This document shows, piece after piece, positions 47,234 to 57,887 of a stretch of DNA of 64,000 nt. Below the pieces are notes generated by a model. The model worked only from the letters and a program-made list of their open reading frames with translations, ran no database searches and had not been told where the DNA came from. The position numbers were made by a program, and so were the translations under genes. How positions within the stretch are numbered: position 1 is the first letter of the stretch; every line of letters starts with the position of its first letter. The stretch is from positions 32,242,987-32,306,986 of the forward strand of contig CP136063.1 in the NCBI GenBank assembly GCA_032622095.1. The letters run 5' to 3'. Source of the stretch: Siphonodentalium dalli. Taxonomy: Eukaryota; Mollusca; Scaphopoda; Gadilida; Siphonodentaliidae.

Positions 47234-48239
47234 GTGTCTTAACTTCAGCCCACTCATTTTGTTCATTATTATGCCCTTCAACTTTTAAGCAATGTTAAAA
47301 AGTAAAAAAGGTGGTCGTTTAGACTCCAGACAAGATGGCGTCCATCATGGCCGCCTTTTTAGACCAGACCCTAAGTCAGTGTTGTGCAAATTATAGTGGG
47401 AAAATCTAGTAAAATGTATACAAATGTATATATTTTCGTTCGTGAAGCTGAGACATAAAGACACATTTTTGGTACAAAATAGAAACTCACCATCCAAGAA
47501 TGCCGCCAAAATGGCTGCCGGAAGTAGAAAATATCACGTTTTTTCACAAATATCTTCTAGATCAGTTCATGCTGTTTGGAACTAGTTGAGTAATATGACA
47601 GTATTCTGTGTTTTTTTATATTAACTGATCATTGGAGCAATTAAAGATGCAATTATTGTGGTCCTAGCACCTTCCGATCCATAAAAACATTTTAAAATGC
47701 AGAACGTGGTATAAAATTTCACAAAAAAACATAACTAGGATTCTAGTCATATTTCAATAAGAAATGAACAGAATTTTGTAATATAAGTGAGGCATATCAT
47801 TACCTATAAATATTCCAACTCACTGGAACCAAAATTCTTACTTTTGGCTCAAAATATGGAAAATTGTAAATATTGCTCCAGCATATCCTGCAATCACTTT
47901 CAAGTTGTGGTTGATATATACAATTGGCTATTCTGCATTCTGTACATCGAATACTAACATGTCTGATGCACCATGAATCAGTGTTACTATTGTCACCACT
48001 GACATCAACAGAAATATTGGATTTTTCTCTCACAAACTTGATATAAATATCAGCAAGAATTAACTTTTCAGGTTTTAACCATATTTTCAAGTAAAATGCA
48101 AATATCTTTGGTATCAAAGGTGTTTATTGGTTTGGTCTATCGTAAATGTGTAACACTGCGGTGTTTATTGGATGAAATTGCTCATGATGGCTTCCAAAAT
48201 GGCAACAAAATTGGTAAAAAGTTATTATTTTACATATAT
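47234..48239. repeat. Outer inverted-repeat arm of foldback element, left (B2)
   Basis: This 1006-bp arm is the inverted partner of 53154-54170. Both contain, in mirrored order, GACAAGATGRCGTCCATCAT, CTAAGTCAGYGTT, AATTATAGTGGGAAAATCTA, AAAATGGCTGCCGGAAGTAG, AAATATCTTCTAGATCAGTT and TGATATAAATATCAGCAAGA. I estimate identity in the high 80s percent by eye. The outer end reads GTGTCTTAACTTCAGCCCAC. Confidence 0.9.
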
Positions 48240-50529
48240 GGTCATAGGGGAGGTGAATAGGTATACAGAGAGTTATTGTATGGTCATAGATGATGTGAAT
48301 ATGTATACAGGGGGTGGCTGTATGGTTATGAGTGCGTTGTCCATGGTGAGATGTATAGTAATATAAAGAGTGGCTCTATGGCCATGTGTGAGGTGAATCA
48401 GTATACAGTGACTGTCCGATGTATGGTTGTGGCCGATGCGACCGTATGGGCATTGAAGTGGTGTATCGATATAACGAGATTATCTATATGGTCACCCATT
48501 TGTTGTTTGTGTATATATGGAGTGACTGTATACGGTCGTGGATGGGATGTATATATGTACCGTGGGTGGCTGTATGGTGACAGGTGTGTGTATATGTATA
48601 TCTGGATTGACTCTATGGTCAAGAGTATGGCGAATGGGTATACATGTAGTGGCTGTATGATCCATTGTTATGTGAATAGGTATACAATGAATGACTGCAT
48701 GATCGTGAATGTGGTATACATAAAGTGACTATATGAGCATGTGTCGGTGTAGGAGTATGTCTTGTGTTCATGCATGGTGACTCTTGAGGGTGTCGTCATT
48801 TGTGGTATTTACGGGTATAACCACGTATGGCTCTATAGTCAGGTGTAAGTGTATAAAGTGGGTGACTAAATTGTTATTTGTGTCGTGTTTAAGTGCATAT
48901 GGAGTGGCTGAAGTAATGACTTTGTTGTACGTGTGTACCTTGGGTGGCTATCCGCCATAACTAAGGAAATGTTAATCAATAGAGAGTTCATGTCATGTCA
49001 GATTTCCCCTTCTCAATGGTGTTTATGTACAATTGGGAAACGTTAAACATGACAAGCGATAGCCACGCATTATCACATAGTCATTCCATATATACATAAG
49101 CACCCCATGCACAACACTATAGTCATCCACTATATGCACGCACACCTGACTCATGACCATACAGCCATACTCGGTTATACCCATACATACCACGGATGAC
49201 CATACATACATGAGTCACAGTGCAGGCAAACCGGTTATACTCATAAATATGACCCATAACAATATAGTCACTCATTGTATACCCATTCACCCCATCATTG
49301 ATCAAACGGTCATACTCTGTATACCTAATCGCCACACACATTGTCAAATACATTGAATATATCCATCAACACCACAACAATGACAATCGAGTCACTCCAG
49401 GATACATATGCACCTCACCGATCGTCATATAACCACAGGCTTCATATACATGCCCTCACCAATCGCACCTGGTATACTCACTCATCTGACCTATGACCAT
49501 AGAGTCAACCCGCGTGTACCTATCCAAAACATTCGTAGATGATCATGGTCAATCATTGTATACATATTCACTTCACCATTGGCCATGTCACTTCCTGTAT
49601 CCCTATTGGTCACACCATAGCCGAATAGCCACCAAGATATACTAATACACCCCAGCCATGTCAGTATAGTCACTCCGTATAAACACGTTGTCAATGTTTT
49701 GGTCCACAGCCGAAACTCATCCATGGCCATATAGCCACTCGCTATATACACATACCCGTCGGCCATAACCATACAGTCACACGTGTGTATGCCCGTATGA
49801 CCCACACAATCATGCCGCCACGAGTCACCAAGCAGGAACACGAGGTATACTCATACACCTGGCACATGGCCATTTAATCACTCCATGTATACATATTCCT
49901 TACATTTGTGATCATACAGCCACTCCTTGTTTAACTACTCATTTCACCATTAACTATACAGTCACTACATATATACCTATTCGATACATATAGTCATATA
50001 ATCACTTAATATATACATATGCAGCCCACCCTAGATCACGGAGTCACCCGAGGTATATGTATGTACACCTCACCAATGTCCATTCATCCATTCCAGATAT
50101 ACAAAAAACACGACAACTTATACCTTCCATACTTGCATAAACACCTCACACATGACAATTCAGCAACTCACTGTATAATCATACAAGCCATCCATTATCA
50201 TACAGCTAATCTCTATACACCAACCAATAATAATACATCCACGAGATATATAAATATACATCCCACAAGGACGTCACTCCATATATACATAACCAGCACA
50301 CGGGCGACCATGTAGATACTCTCGTTATATCCATACACCACATTAATACCCATACGGTCACATCGTCCACAACCATACATCGAACAGCCACTGCATACCG
50401 ATTCGCCTCAAACATTACCATAGAGACACTCTTTATATTACTATACATCTCGCATGGACAACGCACTCATAACCATATAGCCACACATTGTATACATATT
50501 CACATCATCCATGACCATACAATAACTCA
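48240..50529. repeat. Degenerate ~42-bp minisatellite, inverted halves of foldback element (B2)
   Basis: Units resemble TATGGTCATGRGTGAGGTGA + ATAGGTATACAGTGAGTGACTG. Plus orientation covers about 48240-48960 and the complement covers about 49060-50529, around a loop with few repeats (48960-49060). Within this, 48270-48527 and 50270-50529 form a clearer inverted repeat of about 260 bp. They share CCGTATGGGYATT, GATGTATAGTAATATAAAGA and GTTATGAGTGCGTTGTCCAT. Confidence 0.9.
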
Positions 50530-50733
50530 CTTTATTATATTTTCAGTAACTTTTTCTGCCAAAATAATAATCGTATCCCCACTCCCGGAAGTGCCACGAT
50601 GTTATCCTACTCCCAAAGACTATTTATCCCAACCTCGCGAGATGCGAGCACGTTCCGAATTACGTAATTCGAAGTGCACGTTTTGAGTTACTCCCCTTAC
50701 ACCAAAATAATTGTCTTCTGTCGAGCTGTCAAA

Positions 50734-52280
50734 ATGTCTCTGCAGTTGTCAGAAATGGATTTAGGAATGATTGATGATGACTTTTTACGCCAACTTTTGG
50801 AATCGGACATAGATTATGGCAACGTTGATGATTCGGTGACTGCCGATGCCAGCGAGAATGTATCGGGAGCTGCGGAATCGAATTCTCGATCCTACGGGAG
50901 ATTTCAAATGATGGATGATGAGCAATTGACTAACTTTATGGCCGAAAATGAAAATCAAAATACATTAAAGAAAACCATGTTGGATGTTAGGTTATTCCAG
51001 AATTTCTTGAAGGCAAAATATGACTTTACATCATTTGCGGAACTCGAGTCTGGAACTCTCTGTGAGTACCTATGTCACTTCCTCGTGTCTGTGAGACGGC
51101 GAGATGGTGATGAATATGAACCCACCACACGCAGGGCGTTCTACTCCAGCATTAGTAGATAAGTGTATTGTGCAAGACCCTATTTTTGGGGACGTTTTGA
51201 AAACCAAACAAAGGCATTTGAAATCCATTGGGAAGGTAAATAAACCACTCGAGGCCGACCGATTAACAAATACCGAAATTGTACAGCTTTATGAGAAAAA
51301 TGTATTGGGCTCATGCTCCCCAAAGTCAATGCTAAATACAATGTGGCTCACGGTTACCACTCACTGTGGGATGAGAGGCGGCCAAGAGCAGTGCGATTTG
51401 CTATGGGGCGACGTTCAAATTAGAAGCGACGAAAGCGGAAAACAGTACATATTTATCGAGGAAGAACGCCAGACAAAAACCAGAACGGGCGGGGATGTTG
51501 CTAATAACAGAGTTTTGAAAGCAAAGGCATATGAAATAACACAAGAAAGGAACCCTATTTATATTTACAATATATTCAAAGCGAAACGTCCGATCAACAT
51601 GTTATCGCCATATTCGCCATTTTATATTTCTATGGTATCGGATACACAGCAACAGGTTGATGCAAACACCTGCGTCGCGAGTGGGCAAAAATGGTTAAAA
51701 ATCAGCGCCTGGGTATAAACCAAATTCGAAAATTCATGCCGCAGATGAAAATTGATGGTGAATTATCTGCAGAGAGAAGACTCACAAATCATAGCACAAG
51801 GAAACGCTTGATTCAGGAACTAAATGATGCTGACATCCCATCACACCATATAGTTCAAGTGTCTGGGCATCGCAATATTAATAGCATTAATAATTATTCA
51901 AGGATGAACACTCGCCAGGAAAAATCTATATCTGCTATTTTTTCCAACGAGTCACCTGCTGAAATTCCGGAAAATCCACCAGTTCCAGTGCACAGTCAGA
52001 AAACACAAAATACATCACCAAAAACACAGACCACCAATGTGTTATCGACATCAAATTCCAGCTCAGTGAATTTGCATGATCAACACCAACTGGGAAATAT
52101 TTTGGTTACGTTACACTTCGGAATCCAAAGATCGAAATCGTGATTAACAATTGTTCCCATAAGTGCATTTGCACCAAGAAAATGAAAACAGTGCTGAAAT
52201 CCACTTCAGTATCTTCAAGCAGTTCCACTTCAAGTTCCACTGATATTCGAGTGCATATTCCAAATGAAAGTGAACAATGA
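50734..52280 (+). pseudogene. Crypton-like tyrosine recombinase with three frame changes (B2)
   Basis: The gene starts ATG at 50734 (context CAAAATGT). The acidic N-terminus has MetAspLeuGlyMetIleAspAspAsp, followed by a SAM-like DNA-binding region with Glu-Tyr-Leu-Cys-His-Phe-Leu. A frame change near 51155, at a place where relatives have a few more residues, leads to the core. That region holds Lys-Gln-Arg-His-Leu-Lys and the catalytic Gly-Met-Arg-Gly-Gly-Gln-Glu (Arg 51374-51376). A one-base loss near 51697 separates the C-terminal part, with His-Ser-Thr-Arg (51790-51801), Ser-Gly-His (His 51868) and Asn-Tyr-Ser (Tyr 51895-51897). A third shift near 52100 allows a tail ending TGA 52278. 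The set R..HxxR..H..Y defines tyrosine recombinases. The layout resembles Crypton proteins and their KIAA1958/QRICH1/ZMYM-type relatives. As assembled it encodes no complete enzyme. Confidence 0.8.
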
Positions 52281-52339
52281 TATAAAACTAGGAAGGCTTA
52301 TCCACACAATGACATTCCAAAACAGTTACTAATTTAATC

Positions 52340-52345
52340 AATAAA
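52340..52345 (+). promoter_or_regulatory. Poly(A) signal of the recombinase gene
   Basis: AATAAA lies 60 bp after the TGA at 52278-52280 and is followed by a GTTTGTTGTTTGTTTG-rich downstream element. Its spacing supports reading the gene end at 52280 rather than 52143. Confidence 0.55.
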
Positions 52346-52660
52346 GTTTGTTGTTTGTTTGAAAAATCCTCCAAAACAATCTCCTTTGAAGTTGGTGGCA
52401 ATAGGAGAAATCAGTCGATGAAATGACGTCACTTTCCTTATATGGGGTAAATACTATTGCGCGCGGGGCTATAGTAAACAATTCATGAATGAATGACGTA
52501 ATCGATTTACCTTATTTGGGTTGTTATCTTATCATTGCGCGTAATTTTAACGGAAACATTTAGGTCAAACTTTCAGAATCGGAACATATATGTCAATGCA
52601 TTTTATTAGAGTTGTGTCGTGACAAACTGTTGTGGAAAATATAATAAACACAATAGTTAA

Positions 52661-52791
52661 CTGTCATCAGCGACGAACGAAGTTTCTCCTCTCGTGAGAT
52701 GCGAGGATTATTTTTCACTCGGCTAGCGCCTCGTGAAAAATAATCCTCCGCATCTCACTTGAGGAGAAACTTCGTTCGTCGCTGATGAAAG
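52661..52791. mobile_element. TTAA-flanked hairpin MITE, 131 bp
   Basis: TTAA at 52657-52660 and 52792-52795 bracket CTGTCATCAGCGACGAACGA and the complementary GTTCGTCGCTGATGAAAG. Pairing extends almost to the centre (GATTATTTTTCAC...GTGAAAAATAATC). It lies at the right end of the Crypton insert, a few bases before the foldback arm resumes. Confidence 0.7.
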
Positions 52792-52801
52792 TTAAATATT
52801 G

Positions 52802-53153
52802 TCTATGTATACCTATTCACCTCACCTATGACCACAGAGTACCCCCCCCCCCCGGCTGCCATCCAGTTGATCCATTTTTATATTGTAATGGGCCAGAATA
52901 GCCGCATATACTGGTTCATCTCAGTTCCGTCTCAAAGTTCTGCCCATTTCCTTTCAATAATATGGTCAGAATCACAAAAGAGGTTATCCGCAAAATTCCA
53001 TAGTGCAACTTTAAAATGAATTTGTCATACCCCCATATGGAACTGGGACAAACAGGATAGAACGTAGTTGTCAGCTAATTGACAAACACGTATAATAACC
53101 GAGTGAGTCACAATTTACTACCTTTTCGGATAACTCAGAGAATAATGTTCGGG
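52802..53153. repeat. Resumed right arm, C-tract and unmatched insert
   Basis: 52802-52841 is the expected continuation of the minisatellite arm (ACCTATTCACCTCACCTATG). A C-tract at about 52843-52854 and about 300 bp without a partner in the left arm follow, before the outer arm starts at 53154. The extra 300 bp are an insertion into this arm or a loss from the left one. No gene seen. Confidence 0.6.
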
Positions 53154-54170
53154 ATATATGTAAAAAATTAACTTTTTACAAATTTGGTTGCCATTTTGGA
53201 TGCCATCTTGAGCAATTATCTAAAATACCGTAGTGTGACACATTTAAGTTAGACCAAAACAATAAACACATTTGATACCAAAGATAGTTGCATTTTACTT
53301 GATAAAATGGTTCAAACCTGAAAAGTGAATTCTTGCTGATATTTATATCAAGTTTGTGACAGAAAAATCCAATATTTCTGTTTATATCAGTGGTGACAAT
53401 AGTAACAGTGATTCATGGTGCATCAGCCATGTTAGTATTCAATGTACATAATGCAGAATAGCCAATTGTATATATCAACCACAACTTGAAAGCGATTGCA
53501 TGACATGCTGGAGCAATATTTACCATTTTCCATATTTTGGCGGCCATTTTGGCAGCCATTTTGAGCCAAAGTAAGAATTTTGGTTCCATTGAGTTGGAAT
53601 ATTCATAGGTAATGATATGCCTCACTTATATTACAAAGTTCTGTTCATTTCTTATTGAAATATGACTCAAATCCCAGTTATGTTTTTTTGTGAAATTTTA
53701 TACCACATTCTGTAAAATTGAATTATTGAGGGATCAGAAGGTGCTGGGACCCCATTAATTGCACCTTTATTTGATCCAGTGATCAGTTAATATAACAAAC
53801 TCAAAATAAAGTCATATTACTCAACCTGTTCCAAACAGCATGAACTGATCTAGAAGATATTTGTGAAAAAAAACGTCATATTTTCTACTTCCGGCAGCCA
53901 TTTTGGCGGCCATCTTGGATGGTGAGTTTCAGTTTGCCCCAAAAATGTGTCATTATGACTTAGCTTCTCGAAAATACATACATTCGTATACATTTTACTA
54001 GATTTTCCCACTATAATTTGCATAACGCTGACTTAGGGTCCTGTCTGAAAAACGGCGGCCATGATGGACGTCATCTTGTCTGGAATATAAACGGCCACTT
54101 TTTTTGTTAACATTGCTTAAAAGGAAGGACATAATAAGGAACAAAATAAGTGGAGTGAAGTTAAGTCACA
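53154..54170. repeat. Outer inverted-repeat arm of foldback element, right
   Basis: Complement of 47234-48239 (and of 38352-39357). It ends GAAGTTAAGTCACA at 54170, matching the left outer end. It includes an extra GGCGGCCATTTTGGCAGCCA segment at about 53540 that the left arm lacks. The minus-strand ORF at 53413-53625 corresponds to arm sequence and is not called. Confidence 0.9.
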
Positions 54171-54602
54171 TGTGAGATAACTACCCATTATAATCTCACA
54201 ACTTGATTCAAACTATACGAATGTCCCAATATATAAAACCCCAAACTCAGATATTCGTGTTCGGTTCTCGAAACCTCACACGTCTTACGCTCAACGAAGA
54301 TATACACACAATGAAGATGGCTCCCAAATATGGGCAAGGGAAATGCCCATAACGAAGGAACCAATCCCGATGTGTATTGCCAAACGCCTCATCTAATATG
54401 CGTCCCAAATAGTATATAAGAGACAACCACATCCCATCACCTCATGCTTTCCCTATTCCACTTCCGAGCCTCTAATACGTAGAGGCTCGACTATTCTAAC
54501 ACTAGCATCATCGATTGTCACATTTGTATACACTGCTTGTATCTTATTCACGACGTAATAAAGACTTGTACCTATATATATCTATGTGTCCATTACCTCA
54601 CA
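54171..54602 (+). mobile_element. Putative 5' LTR of a decayed LTR retrotransposon
   Basis: Starts TGTGAGATAA and ends TTACCTCACA, imperfect inverted TG...CA ends, 432 bp. Internal landmarks are in LTR order: TATATAAG at 54413, a hairpin GAGCCTC...GAGGCTC at about 54466-54488, AATAAA at 54557-54562, then a GT-rich stretch. Nine bases after the end, TGGTACCGTGAACAG could be a primer-binding site. The bases flanking the LTR do not form a target duplication, as expected if internal sequence follows. No gag or pol is visible downstream. Confidence 0.55.
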
Positions 54603-54611
54603 TAGTATTAG

Positions 54612-54626
54612 TGGTACCGTGAACAG
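54612..54626 (+). other. Possible retroelement primer-binding site
   Basis: TGGTACCGTGAACAG begins with the TGG expected to pair with a tRNA 3' CCA and sits nine bases after the putative LTR. The tRNA was not identified. Confidence 0.35.
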
Positions 54627-54663
54627 TTCTGCGTCTCACTACTACACAGCTTGAAGTTTCAGC

Positions 54664-54757
54664 TACTAGACGACCATTGCCAAGATACATACAAGACGAC
54701 CACTGCCAAGATAGATACTAGACGACCACTGCCAAGATGCATACTAGACGACCACAT
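54664..54757. repeat. 26-bp tandem repeat
   Basis: Four units of the form ACTAGACGACCACTGCCAAG + ATACAT, the last incomplete. It lies in what would be the leader of the LTR element. Confidence 0.8.
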
Positions 54758-57237
54758 ACAAGAATAATTAATTATATACCCAACAATGGTTGCACTCTGT
54801 CGTTTGAAATTGTTACACAGTGGTCAATTGACATGGGGAGTACCATTTGATTGCCGTTAATGAATATGAATTTAGACATTAATTTATTATATATGAAACA
54901 AAGAACGTTCTTTATCAGCTAATGGGATACCAAGGGATAGGCAATGTAGATGAGCGGTTATTATCAAGGAGAGTGCCATGTAATGGGCGATGTTTAAATC
55001 AGGTGACTAATAATTAATTTAAATGGCTTGAAGGGGCACTAATAATTCAGTCATTCCTTACCCGAGTAACGCCGGGTACCACATGTAGTTACTGATCAAA
55101 GTGAATTTGGTATATATTATATTGTAATATGGTACCGACACATTAAACAATTTGGTTACTTTTAAACCTAGGCAAGGAATATATGAAAAAAGACTCATGT
55201 ACTCATTTTTCAACCAAAAGTTGTCATAGGTGGACTCCATCCTCCCTACCCCACCCGTCCCCACCACATGTTGTTTCACTATTTTCTAGTGTGTCTATGC
55301 TTGATTATGTTGATTAATTCAATCATCCAGGTGCAAACTCTCAACGTTTACTTGTGGCATTACCCCACCACAAAGGCCCAAATGTCCGCGAGACACTGCT
55401 TTTTAAACCAATATGTTTACTAGTATCAATGTGAATTTTACTTATATTTTCCCCCATATCATCTGAGCTCATAATAAATGTTCTTTATTGATCACATTAT
55501 TAGTTCCCATTTTAGTCGTCTGAGGTCAAATGTGTCGATCCCATGCCAATCGCCTGATCAGGTAACCCAGTTGTACCAATTGCCTTACATATCTTCTAAG
55601 CTGATAAAAACCGCTCTGTATTATTAGTTATCTTCGGCAAAATCGGGGGTACATGGAGATTTAATACCTGGATGTCGATTTTGATCCCCACAACAATAAC
55701 CATGTCTCCTTAATTTAAGCGTGTTTTTCATAGGTTATCCGATTAATTCACACCAATAAGAATAATTTAGTAGCTGACCTAAGGATCCGGCGTCAGGTGA
55801 CGTCAAATTCGGCGTGCGAGAGCAACGTTACGATTGGTGGAAACTGCCAGTTCAAGGATCATTCATATACCCCCGATGTTTCACGTGCTCATATACCCCC
55901 GATGTTTGGCGCACGTTCTCTTATACCCCGCTGTCAAGGGTGACGGTGGACATTGTGATTTAAACGTGGCGTTGTAGCCAATCAGATTGCTAGTTATAAC
56001 CGGATGTGGGGACAATGTGTCATATCTCATGACACTGACGGGTCAATTTATCCCGGATTGCAACATGTTTGGATATATAATTAATTATGTATTAGTGCCA
56101 GTTTAGGACATCTGAGGTCAAGAAGATATATCTAATAAGATGTCCGGGATCAAATACCCATATGTACAACTATTTATAACATAAGTATTACTGCCTTTCT
56201 AAGACATATAGGGTGAACAGGAATGATTTAGAGCATGTCCATGCATATTGTGGTCATTTTTAGCAAACGTCGAAAATATGCTATTTTCAAACTAGCGGTC
56301 TACAAACACATTTCTCACTAACTACTGTTTGTGAAATTAAACAGTTAGAACAATATCAGTCTGTATGTGGTGTTATATGTTTGTATCAGCATATCGGTAT
56401 AACATTTCCAACTGTTGAAATATTTTGATATGTGACAGTTGGCATGAGACACCCACCAAGTCATCCCATCATCACCATGCCCAGATTTGGACGAAATTGT
56501 ATGGTAGGGAAACGATAATACTTATCTATTAAAATATTAATTATACATATGTATATTCATAATTTAGAGTACAATTAAAAGCTCAATTTCCGCTGTACTC
56601 CTTTGAAACCAGTGTGTAGTTGACACAACTGTGTTCTTACAAATTAATAAATAAGATTTGCATTTAAAGGTATACAATTATTCATATAGTACTGACTCAT
56701 GCTAATAATATGGACCTTCGATTGCAAACAATTGTCGAAAAATATTACCTATTCGTTGGAACTACCAAAATTTTTCAACCACAACGATGTTTTTACTAGC
56801 ATATCTTAGTATGGGGTATCCAACAGCAGTTGTCGATCCCAAATGTTTCACAACCTGAAACCGGATCATATACCCATCTCTGATATGTTGGAATGTCGCG
56901 GAAGGGGCGGGTCGTTTCACCCCCTTTCTTTTTGTGAAAATGTGTTTATCAGCTGGAAGGCGCATGAACAGGGATTATCCCTTTGAGTTTCGACCATCGA
57001 CGTGGATGTAGTCGGTCGAGGTTAAGTACATGCGTATGAATATTGCATGCAAATTTTCCAAAAGCAAGTGTTACTGAATAACTGCATAATAAATGCATTA
57101 ACATGGCCAGGTGGTAGTTTGCCAACTGGAATATCAAACTGCATACTTATATAACCCAATCCTTCGGACATAGTCGTCTAATTCTGGGGAAAATAATTGT
57201 TCAGCCAGGTTCGCTGTGATAAAATTGTGATATTTGT
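54758..57237. other. No gene seen; single-copy AT-rich sequence
   Basis: Only short unsupported ORFs. A 22-bp direct repeat CATATACCCCCGATGTTT occurs twice at about 55864-55910 in a GC-richer patch (55790-55990). Confidence 0.5.
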
Positions 57238-57303
57238 GTATCGTGATACACTTCACACGATACGATACGATACGACACGCGAATCGTGTGAAAGCGTATC
57301 GCA
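57238..57303. repeat. Imperfect palindrome with ACGAT microsatellite
   Basis: GTATCGTGATACACTTCACACGAT pairs with GCGAATCGTGTGAAAGCGTA. An ACGATACGATACGAT run lies between. Confidence 0.5.
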
Positions 57304-57357
57304 ATAAATCAAAATCACGATGAATCGTTGCAGATCAAGTAAATGCATATGTGTTTC

Positions 57358-57887
57358 TTTAAAGATGGATTATCTCTTTAAATAACAAATTCTAAATAGT
57401 TGCGTGGGTATAAAATAATAGATATGAACTGAAGACCTTTGTCCGGAAAAGCTTCTATCAATTAATATTGATTTTATTTCGAATATTAAATCGGGCCCAT
57501 TTATGTTACTATTTTTAGAACCGACCCATTCGGATGAGACCGTATTGCGATATAGAACACTGAGCTGTTCCTACGGCTACGCAACGAATGTCAAATGTCA
57601 CAGATTGATTGTTTGTATTGTTTTGTTCCACAGATATAAGCGATAATGAGTATAATTAACGTTTATTTGTGACAAAATTGCACAATATAATTTCTGGTCT
57701 TGGTTAACAGTAACCACTATTGTTCGTTAGCTGAACAAACACGCCTTTTTAGACCAAAAAGTATTCGAAATAAAATTAATATTAATCGATAGAAGCATTT
57801 CCGAACATGAGTCTTCGATTCAAATCTAATATTTTATACCCCGGTAACTATATAATACATGTTTACAAAGAGATAATCCACCTGTAA
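57358..57887. mobile_element. MITE, 530 bp, copy 1
   Basis: Begins TTTAAAGATGGATTATCTCT and ends AGAGATAATCCACCTGTAAA, roughly 22-bp inverted termini. It is a diverged direct copy of 63319-63847 over its whole length, sharing GGAAAAGCTTCTATCAATTA and AACAGTAACCACTATTGTT. No coding capacity. Confidence 0.75.

Larger units (their letters stand above)
45035..51757. repeat. Second large duplication, copy B2
   Basis: Near-identical to 36163-42875. After 51757 the recombinase gene continues in coding sequence, whereas B1 switches to U2. This makes B2 the copy with the original downstream context, and 42875|42876 the duplication junction. The repeated unit is therefore most simply U2 plus B (42876-51757, about 8.88 kb). 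Confidence 0.95.
50530..52801 (+). mobile_element. Crypton-like element inserted in the right foldback arm
   Basis: The right inner arm stops at AATAACTC (50529) and resumes at 52802 with TCTATGTATACCTATTCACC. The uninterrupted left arm reads, in complement, AATAACTCTCTGTATACCTA. So about 2.27 kb was inserted here. It contains a single tyrosine-recombinase gene, no terminal inverted repeats that I can see, and a TTAA MITE near its right end, consistent with a Crypton. Exact ends are uncertain by a few bases. Confidence 0.7.
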
